Below are positions 36,024 through 47,303 of a stretch of DNA of 64,000 nt, in pieces. This DNA is from Raffaelea ambrosiae (taxonomy: Eukaryota > Ascomycota > Sordariomycetes > Ophiostomatales > Ophiostomataceae): contig PCDI01000005.1 of NCBI GenBank assembly GCA_002778195.1, positions 2,561,744-2,625,743 of the forward strand, written 5' to 3'. The notes beneath the pieces are model-generated. The model saw nothing but the letters and a program-made list of their open reading frames with translations, was not told the DNA's origin and did no database searches. The stretch's first letter is position 1; every line of letters begins with the position of its first letter. The translations under genes and the position numbers were made by a program.

Positions 36024-37675
36024 AGTGCACGAGTCCTCCTTTGTCCATGATGCAACTTATTTGTGCCCTGTGTTGTTTCGGCTATCACGGGCAGTCATTC
36101 AGGTGTGCCGGCGCAAAGTATTCTTTCCAAGCACTGCCGAAGACTTCCCGGACGCGGCTCCAAATGCTTCGACAGAGCTTCCACTCTTTCTTTTGCTATA
36201 TTTTTGTCGGTCTCCAATCTCGACACTGAGGAATCAAACAGCCTTATCGTACGGGAAGGGCGGGGGACAACGCGAGCATCGGAGACGAACCTAAGGAATC
36301 TGAGCCTCCGTCTAGCCCAGACTCCAAAACGTGCGCGCCAGAGGCCAGGACAAAGAGAACGTCGGCGACCACCGCCCCTCCATCACCAAAGATTCGATTG
36401 CAAATACCAACATGTAAACGTGCGCACAAGGCTGGCTTTCCGACAGAGCGTGCGCAGCTTATCAGGCTGCTTTCAACCAATCGCTGTCAGTGGTCAGTCA
36501 GGGAGCATGTAGCTTTTCAACCCAGCCGCTACTCCCCGTGCTAGTACCTTGGCCGACACGCAAGAAAGGGAAGGAGAACACGGTTGGGGTTCTGGCCCGA
36601 GACGCTAGCTCGTGGTCGGCAGGCGGTGGTGTATTCCATTCTAAAGCCGTCGAATGACTTCTGAATTCTCCGCATTTTCTCTAAGTCAGCCTCATCTTCG
36701 GGGGTACTCTCTGCATGACCCCAACCGCCTTGGCAGGACTAGAGGGAGTAGTAATCGCGCCTTTTGGCCACTGGCGATGACGCTGATCTGCAGGAGGCAT
36801 TTAGCTGCTGCATAAGCGCAAACGGCCAGTTGCGGTCTATGTGGTCGCAGCACAGCCTGTGGAATCCGAGGCGAGTGCTCGTGCCGAAGATTTTTCGATC
36901 GCACCGGGTCCCCGCGCAGGCCTAGCGATTTCCCACGAAACCGGGCGTCTCTACCGGAGGTTCCATCGCAGTGCATGCCCTCCAAAGCGAGAAAAGGGAG
37001 GATTCACACCCGAAAACCCCTCAATGAATAGACACTGGTATGTCCTACATCGGCAAGAAAAGCACCGCATAGCACAGCTGCGAGGCTGGAGCATGGGGCG
37101 TGGCGTCGCTGGATCGGCGCATTACTGCCTTTGTGCACTTGCATAATTATGTCTTTTTAACCCGGTGCTGGACAGAGAAGATTGCCGGAAGGTTGCTGCC
37201 TATTTGTCCTCACTGGCGACCTCGGCCAAACTTCCCGGGGCTGACACAGATAACACTCGTAGCAGTGCAGTGGTGGTGGCGGAGATGGTGTCCTGCTAAG
37301 GCTATGCCAGCGCATTCTGCTATGATCATTGTTTCCTGCCTCTGATGGTGTTGTTGCGTCGGCGACGCGGGCTTTCGGGCAGGGCCACCTCCTCGGTAAA
37401 TATGTGTTGATTGGCAGCTGGAAAGAACGTTAGCAAAGCAAGTCTCATAACACATAGAAGATGAGCCACACTTTGGCTAATACTGTTCCAATCTTGCCAG
37501 TTCTTGGTTTTCGCTTTTTTTACTTTTTGCTCTGTCGTGCGTCTGCATCTTTCTATTTCTTCGTGCTTTCTGCACACGTTTCTTCCAGACCGCATCTCCA
37601 GTCTCTCTGTACTCGTGATGTAGATACTCAACCACATCATTCGCAAACAGGGGAGAACGAAGAGACCGGTTCGAC
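36024..37675. other. intergenic between divergent relics
   Basis: I see no gene. Frames on both strands are short and conflicting. This would have been the shared upstream region of the minus-strand STAND relic and the plus-strand DUF7580 relic. Confidence 0.5.
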
Positions 37676-39330
37676 ATGTCTGGCTTCGAGGTTAGTGGGC
37701 TGGCACTGGCCGTCTGGCCAGTTATCTCCACCTTGAACGAGCTCTATTTTTCTGCCCAGGATGGAACTACCAAACTATGGACTATGGCGATCAAGGTACA
37801 GGAGCACATTTTCAAGGAATGTGTCCTCGAGCTCTTGCAAGGTGACGAGGACCTGTCGGAGAAGGATCGCACCGGCCTTATCAACGGCGGCAAAAATTTC
37901 GAGAGCCTGTGAAGGATAAGGACTTCAGTGTCCGCCTGGTGAGCTAGTTGGACAAGGAAATCGGCCACCCCATCAAGCACGAAATCAGCGAGATTTCCAA
38001 AGTGGTGGCAACGCTCCAGATGACAATGGGCGACCCTAAAGCAGAATCATCTGTAAGTTGCCTGAGTTTCTTGAATCGAACCGTGATGGATACGACGAGT
38101 TTTTGTTCGGACCGGCAACCAGAAGGAAAACTTCCACTTTCCCAAGCTCGGAGAGGTGCGACGTGTTCTGAAGAAGGGAGAAGTGAGGAAGAATGTCGAC
38201 GGTCTCGCATTTCACAATTCGGCACTGCGAAAGCTTCTGGAGCCATGTTCCGACACAGCGTGTGCGGACGCGAAGCCAAAACATACGGCCGCTGCCACGC
38301 AACAGAAGCAGACGCCAGGGCAGGCTGAGTGGCAGAAACGAGTCAGCATGCAATCAGTTAACGGTTTCCACAAAGTGCTGGAGAAGAGCTTCCGCTGCAA
38401 TTGCCCGACAGGCCACGAGTCCAACCTGTCGATTTCCGATACCTTGGTGATGTTCCAGGCTGAAACCTCTCCCAAGTCATGACCGACCTGCGACTTCGGG
38501 GACGCTCGGCCACCATCGAAAGCGATATCACCGCGTATGGGGACGGAGATGGCACTGAAGACATCATGGGTTAAGTTCTTCTACGACTGAACCCTCCTCC
38601 CTTTTTTTCGGTTGGCTAACTCACTTGGCGAGCTCGTCTGGTCAACGTGGTCCACGGCACGGCACGGCAGTCTGTCCACCAAGTCATGTGAGCACCCTGC
38701 TCTTCTCGTCCAGTATAGCGAGAGCCTTGGCATGCAGAACTTTACACCCATTCCCGACCTGGGCCAGTGGATCAACACGGCCCGCACATCACACAGCGGG
38801 TCTGGTCTCCAGATGCGTCGCGACGACAGAGCCTCAACAACAGCAAACAACAGTCGCTGCAGCAACAATCGCCGTCATTCCGATCCTGGACAACATTCCC
38901 TGACCTTGACCCGATGTTGGTCCGACTGGGATTCGTCTTGATTGAACTGGCTTTCGGCAAGCGATCAGCGGACCTTCGCCTCGAAAAAGACATGAAAAAG
39001 AATAGGAAACAGGGAAAGAAACATGCATATAGCGACACGGATAGTGGTGACGACAGCTCACCTTCTCGGCCCTCCTCATCCTCCCTTGACGATGCCGACC
39101 TTGTCGACTATTTCACAGCTATTGACATCCTTAGCAGCAACGAAATCGAAGACGAGATTGGCGTCGCCTATCAGCGTGTTGCTGAGGCGTGTCTACGATG
39201 TCGTGTACTGAGTGATCTCAGGGTGCAGTTCCTCAAGTCGGACACGGGGAGTGCCCAGTTTGTGGTTGCGCCATTGCAGCGATACCACTCGTCGACCTGG
39301 GGCCCAATGACGCAAATTTCGACGTACTGA
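37676..39330 (+). pseudogene. decayed DUF7580-type gene
   Basis: Pieces in all three frames follow the order of the fungal DUF7580 family, large proteins of unknown function with a kinase-like C-terminal half, often near incompatibility-type genes. The N-terminus MSGFEVSGLALAVWPVIS (37676) is followed by EHIFKECVLELLQGDEDL. A stop after KNFESL and a TAG near 37946 break the next block. The middle runs RRVLKKGEVRKNVDGL to FRCNCPTGHESNLSISD (38156-38482). The C-terminal part is LVRLGFVLIELAFGKRSADL, DDADLVDYFTAIDIL, GVAYQRVAEACLRC, then VVAPLQR, ending at 39330. A GTAAGT donor after AESS (about 38052) suggests one real intron; the other frame changes have no matching splice sites. I read it as a recently inactivated gene. 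Confidence 0.65.
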
Positions 39331-39740
39331 TGGCAGAGTGCGGCGTGTGTATGAATGACCATCTATTAACTGCCTTTTTTTTCGTTTTTTGTTTGTTGTT
39401 TTTTCTACTTGTTTCTCTTTCTTGGGTTTCGCTTTCTAGTTTCTGGTCCCCTGCTCTGGTCTTCCTTTCGTGCTGAGGGGTCTATTGCTATTGATCGCTG
39501 GTATTGGGCATTGCATTGCATCGCATTGTTTTGTTTTGTTTTGTTTTGTTTTTCGGATTGTTCAGCTTTGTATGTTTTTGTTTTCTCCTTCTTTCTGATA
39601 TGTTAGGTTTTTATGTGTGTCCGATTACGAAGCATTTACACCGGATCAGGCAGTTACGAAGGGGCTTTGGGAAGGAACGGTCCATAGCAACAATTGGCAA
39701 ATGAATACGCCCACAAAATAAATGTCCCTCTTTCTTTTTT
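39331..39740 (+). other. A/T-rich spacer with (TTTTG)n repeat
   Basis: Downstream of the DUF7580 relic. A TTTTG pentanucleotide array of about five units lies at 39527-39552, just after a (GCATT)n stretch. No gene. Confidence 0.7.
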
Positions 39741-40217
39741 GTGATGTTCCCTCTGATTCGCATCCCATCGTCTCCCACGATATCCAACACCGCCCGTTCA
39801 CACGCGGGCGGTGTGGCGGTGATCCGGAAAACCCATTCGGAGGATGCCGAGACCGTGCTGAATCGACGATGCCAGCTGGTCAAGTATGTTTGTCTATTTT
39901 GTTTGTTTTTTCCTCTCTCCTCAGTGGCTAACCCCCTCAGTGCCTGGCATCCTCTCAGAAGACCACTCGTGGACCGGCCCCTGGCCGTCTATGATGCGCG
40001 GACGGTGGACTTTGCTCGCGACACCATGGCGGGCGGCGTGGTGGACCGCCACCAGGTGTTTGAGAACACACAGGTGCATTTTGGTGAGAAGCAAACGTGG
40101 TACTATCTGTGCAACCAGCAGCCAGACGAGCTGATCACCTTTCAGAACGCAGACAGCGAAGAGCCAAGGGGAGCCATGCCGGGCGTGCCGCACGCGTCCT
40201 TTGACAACAACAGCTGA
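39741..40217 (+). pseudogene. 3' fragment of a CmcJ/asaB-like hydroxylase-desaturase gene
   Basis: Only the last 140 or so residues of this Fe(II)-dependent oxygenase-like family are present. The family (CmcJ/NvfI, GA4-desaturase-like) is frequent in fungal secondary metabolism. The conserved tail is clear: NAWHPLRRPLVDRPLAVYDA, then DTMAGGVVDRHQV, ENTQVHFGEKQTWYYLC and ADSEEPRGAMPGVPHASFDN. A 57-base intron (39884-39940; GTATGT donor, GCTAAC branch, CTCAG acceptor) joins ...CQLV to NAWHPL in frame. Upstream homology (ARSHAGGVAVIRKTHSEDAETVL) fades near 39750, and the N-terminal two thirds of the domain is missing from this stretch. The sequence that remains is undamaged, so the loss is by truncation. 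Confidence 0.75.
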
Positions 40218-41963
40218 CGGCTTTCGCCGGGAGAGCACCGAGATGCCGAGTCCTGTGGTGTGGTGAGGACGAGTTTGGGTGAAGCCTATTGTTCACGAAG
40301 GCAATGCACGAATGTAGTGAGTCATGGAAAATTCAATGAAATCAATTGTAGCTCGTAAAGAAACACAAACAGGTATTCTGGTCATCTTAGAAAAAAAAAC
40401 CCCATTTACAAAAGTCAAATTGCCAACCAAGTTTCTCATATACATCTCATCGTGATTCCCTTATCAAACGAGACACGGCTAAGAAACACAATCTCTCATA
40501 TTCCCATTTGTCCCGACACTCCTCAATTTCCCATGCTCAGATTGCCCATGCCCGAGAGACATGGCTGTTATGCCGTCACATTGGGGTTTACACAGCTCGG
40601 CTTCACATTAGCTGCTGTCCCATTCACCACCACAGTGCCCCCCCTGGCCACGCCATATTCAGCAGCACCGGATGATGTGGCCACTGTACCTGTTGTGGCA
40701 ATCCAGCTGGCCTTCCACGGCTGGGTCTTTTCGGTTGCCCCAACTTTAAGGATGCGGCCGGCTTGACATTGGCAGCCGTACCGTCGATGACCACGACGAG
40801 CGATACCGTAGTCGGTCTAGCTGTTGTTGGCGTTGTTGATGTTCTTTGGGGGACTGGCCGGGGGTCATCCGGCCTTCCAAGGTTGTGACTTCTCGGTCAT
40901 TTTCTGACGGTAAATCGAGTGTTTGGTTTACATCTGACTGGGGAAAACTGGAGCAAAGAAGAAAAGAGGTTTGCCGTCTTTTAATTGTGTAACTGTTTTT
41001 TTGTTCACGAATTGGGCTTTTTCTGACTCAAGATAAAAAGAAATCTGCACTGTTCATCGAATGAAAGACCATCAGACTAGAGTCTTACATACAACAGCGT
41101 CAGGCTAACCATGCTGCACCCTCCGGGAATCACACGCTAGCTTGATGTCTATCTTCCTTCTCTTTGATCCCGACTTCACACCAACAGCCGCCACGTGGGA
41201 GGAGAGCCAAGGGCCTGCGGATGAAGCGGTGAGGGGATGTGGTGATGCAGAGCCGCACAAGGCACCCACTGTGTATGGCAAAGTCCAAATCGGCAATCCC
41301 AAATCGCAGAGCAAAGGATGAGAAGATGGCCCCATATTGAAAACGAGATTTGATTTGGGGAGGGCGCCCACGTTTGTGGTGATGGAGCTGTTTATTGAAT
41401 CCCCCGGTCAAAGGCTTCGAAACTGAGATACAACCGCCGTCTTCCCCCGACGCTGCTTCTAACCAAAGGATCTGCAAGCGCCTTGTCGACTTGGATAGAT
41501 ACAGAACTGGCTGGTCCAAAGGCGCTAGACTGTTTCCAGTTTCGTAATGACCAAGTGGCCATCGCCGCCCGCAACCAGCATCGCCTCGTGGTACCAGAGG
41601 CCACCCCAATCAGATATTGAACACAGCGCCCGAGGGCAAAGATAAACTCGGAACAGGCTCGACGAGTATACTGGATAGGCTAGATCGATAGACCAGAACA
41701 AAACCCAGCCGAGGCTTGCGGAAGAAATCGGTGTATTTGTTCACTCACTACCTATCACGACTATCATGACTTTGAAAACGCTTCGCTACTCCTACGCCCC
41801 CTCACTTCTATCGTGCTGTGTTTTAGACAGTCTACTTACGAGAACAAATAAACACACGGGACAAATATGAAAAGCATTCAAAAATCTCTTTCTCCGTGCA
41901 AGACATGGCTGGCAATCGATTGTCCAGCTTCTTAAGAAAGGTGCCCCCTTCCGCTTGAACAGT
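40218..41963. other. gene-free region left of the GlnRS gene
   Basis: The 3' flank of the glutaminyl-tRNA synthetase gene. On the minus strand at 41130-41609 two frames alternate (for example VAGGDGHLVITKLETV and LVPRGDAGCGRRWPLGHYE), which hints at another decayed gene that I cannot assign. Nothing else is seen. Confidence 0.5.
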
Positions 41964-44103
41964 TCAACTCTTCTTGGCAGCATCTTCCTTCAACGAAACA
42001 ATGCGGTTCAGCACGATATGGTCGTCTGTGCTGTCCTTGTCCATGGCCTGGGGTTTCCTTGTTAGTACGACACGCAATGCACGACAGGAAATGGGATGGA
42101 CGATTTGCAATTCTCAACAGCAGCACACTCACAAAATATGCTACACGCATGCCCTGGAACCGGACGCTCTCGGGCCCAGTCTCCTGCCCATCTTCTTCTC
42201 CGGCAGCCGCTGGCCAGGGAGCCCTGCGGCGGATCTCATCAATGCCCGACTCGATGAGTGCAGACGAATGTACTGTCTCGCTGTCGGGGTTGATGTCGGC
42301 TAAAAAGCCTCCCTCGGCTGCGCTTGGATTTTCAGACCGGAACAGTGGGTCGTGAATGCGAACTTCCACTTTCCGGGAGCCTTCAGGCACCCACTGGATG
42401 TAGGTCTTCGGCCTCTTGCCTTCTTTGACCAAGACAGCGCGAATCTCAGTGACCAATCCCGTGTTGGGGTCCTTGGAAAAGGTCGTGGCCTGGATGGGAT
42501 GAGGAACCTGAAGCAGGCCGACGACCTTGCCCGGTGCGAGACGAAAGTAGCCGGGTGTATCGGTGTCACGGAAGTCTGAGCGGTCGATGTAGACCGTCTT
42601 GGTCAGGTGTAGTTTGTGGCTGCCCATTTTGGGGTCCTTGGGCGAAAAGGGAATGTCCAGCTCGCGTCCCTCCAGGTCACCAATGTCCTCCAGAACGACC
42701 GGGACAGGGTCGAGCACGAGCATCAGCCGAGGCACCGTGGTCTCCAGATACCGACGAACGGACTGCTCAAAGCGTGCAATCTGGATAATGGTCTTGGCCG
42801 TCGTCACGCCCAGCTCGTGGATGAAAGACAGGATCGCACCTGGCGGCACGCCGCGACGACGGAGGGCATTCAGTGTGAACAGCCGCGGGTCGTCCCAGTC
42901 GCGGACAATGTTCTTGTCGACCAGCGCCTTGAGGTTCCTCTTGCTCATAATCGTACCACTGATATTGAGGCGGCCATATTCGCGCTGCATGGGCTCGTAG
43001 ACGCCCAGGGTGTGGTTGAGCCACTCGTAGCTTTCTCGAGACAGGACAAACTCCGTCGTGCAGAGACTGTGCGTGATGCCCTCAAAGCTATCGCAGAGAC
43101 AGTGGGTGAAGTCGTAGGTTGGGTAGATCCTCCACTTGGTGCCCGTTCTGAAGTGAGGCGTCTGGTTCTTCGGGATGCGGTAGGCGGCGAGATCCCACAT
43201 CTGCGGGTTCCCACTCTCAATGTCCTGCTTCATGCGCAGCACCGCGGCTTGTGCTTCATACTTGCCGTCGCGCATGTCCCGAAACTTGCTCAGGTTGGTG
43301 TCCGCGTCCTGGTCAGCGTGGCTGCAGCGGTACCGGGCACCTTCTTTTCCATCTGGGCCGCCTCTTTGCTTTTGCACTTCTTCCTTCGTACAGTGGCAGA
43401 CGTACGCTTTGCCCAGGCCAATGAGTTTCTCGGCCAGATCATACAACTTCTGGAAATTGTCACTGGAATACGTGATTGCATGGGGTTTGAATCCTGTCCA
43501 GGTCGACGTCAGCCCAGCCCATGCCGCCATACCACCACTGGAGTGCACGCTTACCAAGCCATCGAATGTTCTCTTCAATCGAAGTGAAATACTTTTCTTC
43601 TTCCGCATCAGGGTTTGTGTCGTCAAAGCGCAAGATCTTGCGAGAGTTAGCGCGCATACGGGACGCCACCAAGAACAAAGAAGCATCCATACCGTCTTGC
43701 CTCCATGGTACCGCGCAAACCCAAAGTTCACAGCTATGGCTTTGGCGTGACCAATGTGGAGGAATCCGTTCGGCTCCGGGGGAAACCGTGTGAGGACGTC
43801 CTTGGCCGGGCGCAGACCGTACACCTCGGCCAAAAACCCCTGCTTGAACATGGCGTCGGGGTCTTCATGGGTTTCCGTGTTGGGCTGGCCAGCCGGCGTA
43901 GGCTTCTGGACAGCGGGCTGGGCAGAGGCCCCAGTCGCCCGAGCAGAAGCTGCAGCTTCTGCTGCAGCTTTTGCGCGGGCCTCTGATGCTGCCTTTTTCG
44001 CTCGCTTTTGTGTTCTTTTTTTCAGTTCATTCTTCGACACCATCTCCCCCGTCTCCACGTCAAGCTGCAGCTTCGCCGTTGATTCTACTAGTGAGTCGGC
44101 CAT
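41964..44103 (-). CDS. GLN4: glutaminyl-tRNA synthetase, cytosolic
   Basis: This class I synthetase charges tRNA-Gln. Four exons, 43693-44103, 43555-43636, 42133-43493 and 41964-42047, encode 645 residues with introns of 56, 61 and 85 bases, all GT-AG and in frame. Visible landmarks: RFPPEPNGFLHIGHAKAIAV with HIGH at 116-119; ILRFDDTNPDAEEEKYFTSI created by exon joining; the tRNA-binding IYPTYDFTHCLCDSFEGITH; and the second signature MSKR at about 347-350. The C-terminus has the beta-barrel anticodon domain (DPKMGSHKLHLTKTVYIDRS, ENPSAAEGGFLADINPDSET) and ends LNRIVSLKEDAAKKS. The N-terminus is only a Lys/Ala-rich helix, not the long appended domain of yeast Gln4. The start ATG sits in TCACCATGG, a good fungal context. 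Identity is essentially certain. Confidence 0.97.
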
Positions 44104-45167
44104 GGTGAGTGATGATGTTACCATGCAACCAACCTTTCTGGAAGTGGAAAGGGAGAAGTGGGTGGGAGTCAAGGGGGGGGGGGGGGCAAAGATCGAATTT
44201 GAGTCATCAAACTGGGTTGTGCACAGACCATACGATTTGGAACGCTCACGTGCCTTATCAGAAACGTTTGAGACCCTAAAAAAAAACGCCTGAAAAGGGC
44301 CCTTCGTCTTCGAGGGGCAAACCTACGGGTAGTCTAAAAATAGAGGCAGGCACCACAACTGGCAAATCAGAGATCAACTGATATCTGGTGGAGATTGCAA
44401 TTGTGAAACGTACGAGTCGTCGAGTGAATGCTGTGCAATTTGAGCTGAGATGCCTTGGAATCGACTGGGTGGAAGAATCCATTTTTCCCATCCTGTCAAG
44501 TTGGACAAATATGAGGACACTGGAGGGTTGTTCTCATACCTCTCCATTGACAGAAGCGCTCATACGCTATTTTTACCACCAATTTGTCTCTTTGGTGGAT
44601 CTGCACCAAGATCTCAATAACCCCGGCTTCATGACCTCCCGGTCCCACCAGATAGAGCACTTTCGCCATCGCAGACTTCATCGCCGTTCGCTTCGCTTAC
44701 CTACTTGATAGATTGGCCGTTTATGGCATTCTCCGGCGCTGGTCTCCCAGTCCACGAGACACTTGGTGTGTAGCCAGTGCTCTGTTGCGAAGCCCTTGTA
44801 TTAGGGCGAAGGTACATTGCCTGATTCTGGCTGCCCATCGGCCATGCAAGCGATCCAGTCTCCTGTTGGTCTTTCCCCAAATAGTTGTGTCAAAGTTTAT
44901 GCCTTTGGTTATGAGTTCTATGTCGTTTGGCCAACAGTTGCCTGCATAAGCCTGGCAGTAAAGATTAAAGCGTCGTAGATTGCCACCCTTCCATTTGTAC
45001 CGATGCTCGTCCTAGTAGTGGAAAAAAAAAGTACCAAACAATTGAAAATCAAATTATGCACACGGTTAGGCAAACCCTCTCCGTTAGATACCGGTCGTTC
45101 GAAGCCCCGCAATCTCATTTACAGACGCCTCTTCTTTCTTTTCAACATCGCCTTGGTCCTTCATCCC
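44104..45167. other. intergenic
   Basis: The upstream region of the GlnRS gene and the 3' flank of the KCTD-type BTB gene. A G-run lies at about 44175-44188. No coding signal. Confidence 0.6.
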
Positions 45168-47303
45168 TTAGCTTCCCCCCGACAGGAACCCCCTTTGCCG
45201 ATTCCGTGCCCGCTCCGAGCTCATCGCCTCCAGCTTCACGCCCACCAGCACACACTCCACGGCGCTCTTGCCATTCCGCGCTCCTTGGATCCGCAGCCGC
45301 CACTGGCCTGTCTTGATGGTCCATTCGGTCGGGACGTGCGGCGGCAGAGGGCATGCGCTAGTGTAGGAGGTGCCATCAAAGTTGGCCCTCCTTCGTTTCC
45401 TCCCTGGCGTCTCGCCTGCCCTTGTAGGTGCTGTCATCTCCCACTCGTCCTCCAACACAAACGGCCGCCCGTCCAGCTCAATCGCCGTCTCGGGCTCCAG
45501 CACCACCCGCACCAGATCCCCCTCGCTCAGCGGCGTGTTCCCTGGAGTGGGAGGCTGGCTGCTGGCACCGCCCCGGGACATCAACAGACCCAGCGGCTGC
45601 GTCGTGGGCGGCAGGTTGAGCTTGGTGGCAATGACTTCAAAGAGGCGAGCCACACGGGTCTTGGCGTCGCGGAAGAACTCGGCACGGATGCCCGTGGCTG
45701 GCGATGTGGGTGGCACGGGCAGAGGTGCAGGCGGAGGGCTCACATTCGAGGACAAGGGGGACATGCCGGACGACGAGACGGCACTCGACGGGGTTGTGCC
45801 TTCATGGGTGTAGTGAGAGGCGTGCGCGGTCGATCCTGTGGTGGCTGGCGGGAAAAAGTGCAGCTTGGTGTTCTCGCCGCCGATCTCGAGAACCAGCTCG
45901 GCCGGCCGGTCGTCGACAAACGGACGCATATAGTTGACCCAGCCGGCGAGAGGGTCCGGCACCACCGGTGGCGCAGGCACCGACGCAGAGGCAGCAGCAG
46001 CAGCAGCAGCGGCGGCGGCGGCGGCTCCTGAGGGTGTCGGCGTGGCCTGCGAGCTGCTGCCACCACTGCTGCCACCTGGCATGTGGGGAGCTGTGGCCCG
46101 CATGGGTGGCAAACTGGCCAGCGCCGTGGACAGGTCCGAGACGACCGAGATGCCCGACTTGAGCAGGTCCTCGAGCCGCAAGACAATCTCGTGGCGCTGG
46201 CGGGCCTGGTTGAACGACAGCGCGTGGGGGATCAGCTTCTGCTCCAGGCCCTTGAAGTTGAAGTACCGCACGTCGCGCAGCAGCGTCTGGCGGTGCTCCT
46301 CGGAGCGGATGTGAACCGGGTAGCCGCGCAGCAGGTGCAGAATCTCGGCAAACGTGTCGGCGCTGCGGCCGGGCACGCTGGGCGGCAGGATGGACGGCGG
46401 CCGGATCAGCCCTTCGCGGTCGAGCCCGGGGAAGAGGTCATCGGGGCTGCTGAAGAATATGGCGAAGCCCAGCGAGAAGAAATTGGGCGAGTTGCCCGGG
46501 TCCTGGAACAGGTCGCGCGGGATCTGGAACTCGCGGTGGCCAATGGACATGAAGATCGAGGCCTCGTAGAGCTGCGAGATGAGCTTGGGCAGCGAGTAAA
46601 ACTGCGCGTCGGCAAACAGGCGCACAAAGTGCGTGCCATCGCGCGGCTCGACGTGGTAGCCCTGCAGGTGCAGCGAGATGTCGCGGAATGTGACCGGGTC
46701 GCGGTCGATGTAGAGCGTGCGGATCGCCGCCGCCGGGTCCTCGCCGTTCTCCTCGGCGCGCTTCAGCTGGCACTTGAAGTACTGCGAGAAGTACGACGGC
46801 GCATCCGACGACAGCGACGCGCCCGACAGCTTGAACAGCTCCGAGCCGATCTGGATAGGGAACACGCGCTCGTGTGGCAGGATCGGCGGGATCTTGGACA
46901 TGAGCTGCAGACCTCCAGAGGTACCCGACGCCGACGAGCCGCCGCCGATGTTGACGCCAGCCGACGACGACATCTTGTGGATGGACGGATGTGAGCCGTA
47001 GCTGGGTGGTGGTGGTGGTGCTGCTGCTGCTGCACCACCCGAGGCCCCCAAGGCTGAGGATGCATTGGCCCCGGCATGGCTGTTGCTCGTGCTGCTGCTG
47101 CTGCCGCCTCGGTGGTTCGTGCTACCTGCAGACGACGGCGCGCCTCCTACAGGTATAGGTACGATGTTGTGTGGCGACATTGAGGAGGCTGCACCGGGTA
47201 AGGCCTCGCTCGACAAGGCCGTCGGCCCGGGGATGGACTGGCTCGGTGGCAGAGCCCGGCCTGGGTGGTGGCCGTTCGCGGCGGTGCGGTCGCTGACCGA
47301 CAT
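45168..47303 (-). CDS. KCTD-type BTB/POZ protein (YLR108C/YDR132C-like, Whi2-related fold)
   Basis: A single exon encodes 711 residues. After a disordered Ser/Gly/Pro-rich 140 residues, residues about 147-250 form a T1/KCTD-like BTB (FPIQIGSELFKLSGASLSSD, YIDRDPVTFRDISLHLQGY, FADAQFYSLPKLISQLYEA). A second, related module follows (FFSLGFAIFFSSPDDLFPGL, TFAEILHLLRGYPVHI, LRDVRYFNFKGLEQKLIPHA). The C-terminal part has a Gln/Ser/Ala-rich spacer, then an EIGGENTKLHFFP block and a conserved C-terminal domain (TEWTIKTGQWRLRIQGAR) ending GFLSGGS. In yeast the closest relatives I recall are poorly characterised; the Whi2 branch works with phosphatases in stress and TORC1 signalling. That role is inference. 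The start ATG is the first one in the frame. Confidence 0.85.
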   Translation of the reverse strand: MSVSDRTAANGHHPGRALPPSQSIPGPTALSSEALPGAASSMSPHNIVPIPVGGAPSSAGSTNHRGGSSSSTSNSHAGANASSALGASGGAAAAAPPPPPSYGSHPSIHKMSSSAGVNIGGGSSASGTSGGLQLMSKIPPILPHERVFPIQIGSELFKLSGASLSSDAPSYFSQYFKCQLKRAEENGEDPAAAIRTLYIDRDPVTFRDISLHLQGYHVEPRDGTHFVRLFADAQFYSLPKLISQLYEASIFMSIGHREFQIPRDLFQDPGNSPNFFSLGFAIFFSSPDDLFPGLDREGLIRPPSILPPSVPGRSADTFAEILHLLRGYPVHIRSEEHRQTLLRDVRYFNFKGLEQKLIPHALSFNQARQRHEIVLRLEDLLKSGISVVSDLSTALASLPPMRATAPHMPGGSSGGSSSQATPTPSGAAAAAAAAAAAASASVPAPPVVPDPLAGWVNYMRPFVDDRPAELVLEIGGENTKLHFFPPATTGSTAHASHYTHEGTTPSSAVSSSGMSPLSSNVSPPPAPLPVPPTSPATGIRAEFFRDAKTRVARLFEVIATKLNLPPTTQPLGLLMSRGGASSQPPTPGNTPLSEGDLVRVVLEPETAIELDGRPFVLEDEWEMTAPTRAGETPGRKRRRANFDGTSYTSACPLPPHVPTEWTIKTGQWRLRIQGARNGKSAVECVLVGVKLEAMSSERARNRQRGFLSGGS

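Noticed and set aside
41130..41609. Possible decayed gene on the minus strand
   Set aside because: Fragments alternate between frames but match no family I can name; kept only as a remark.
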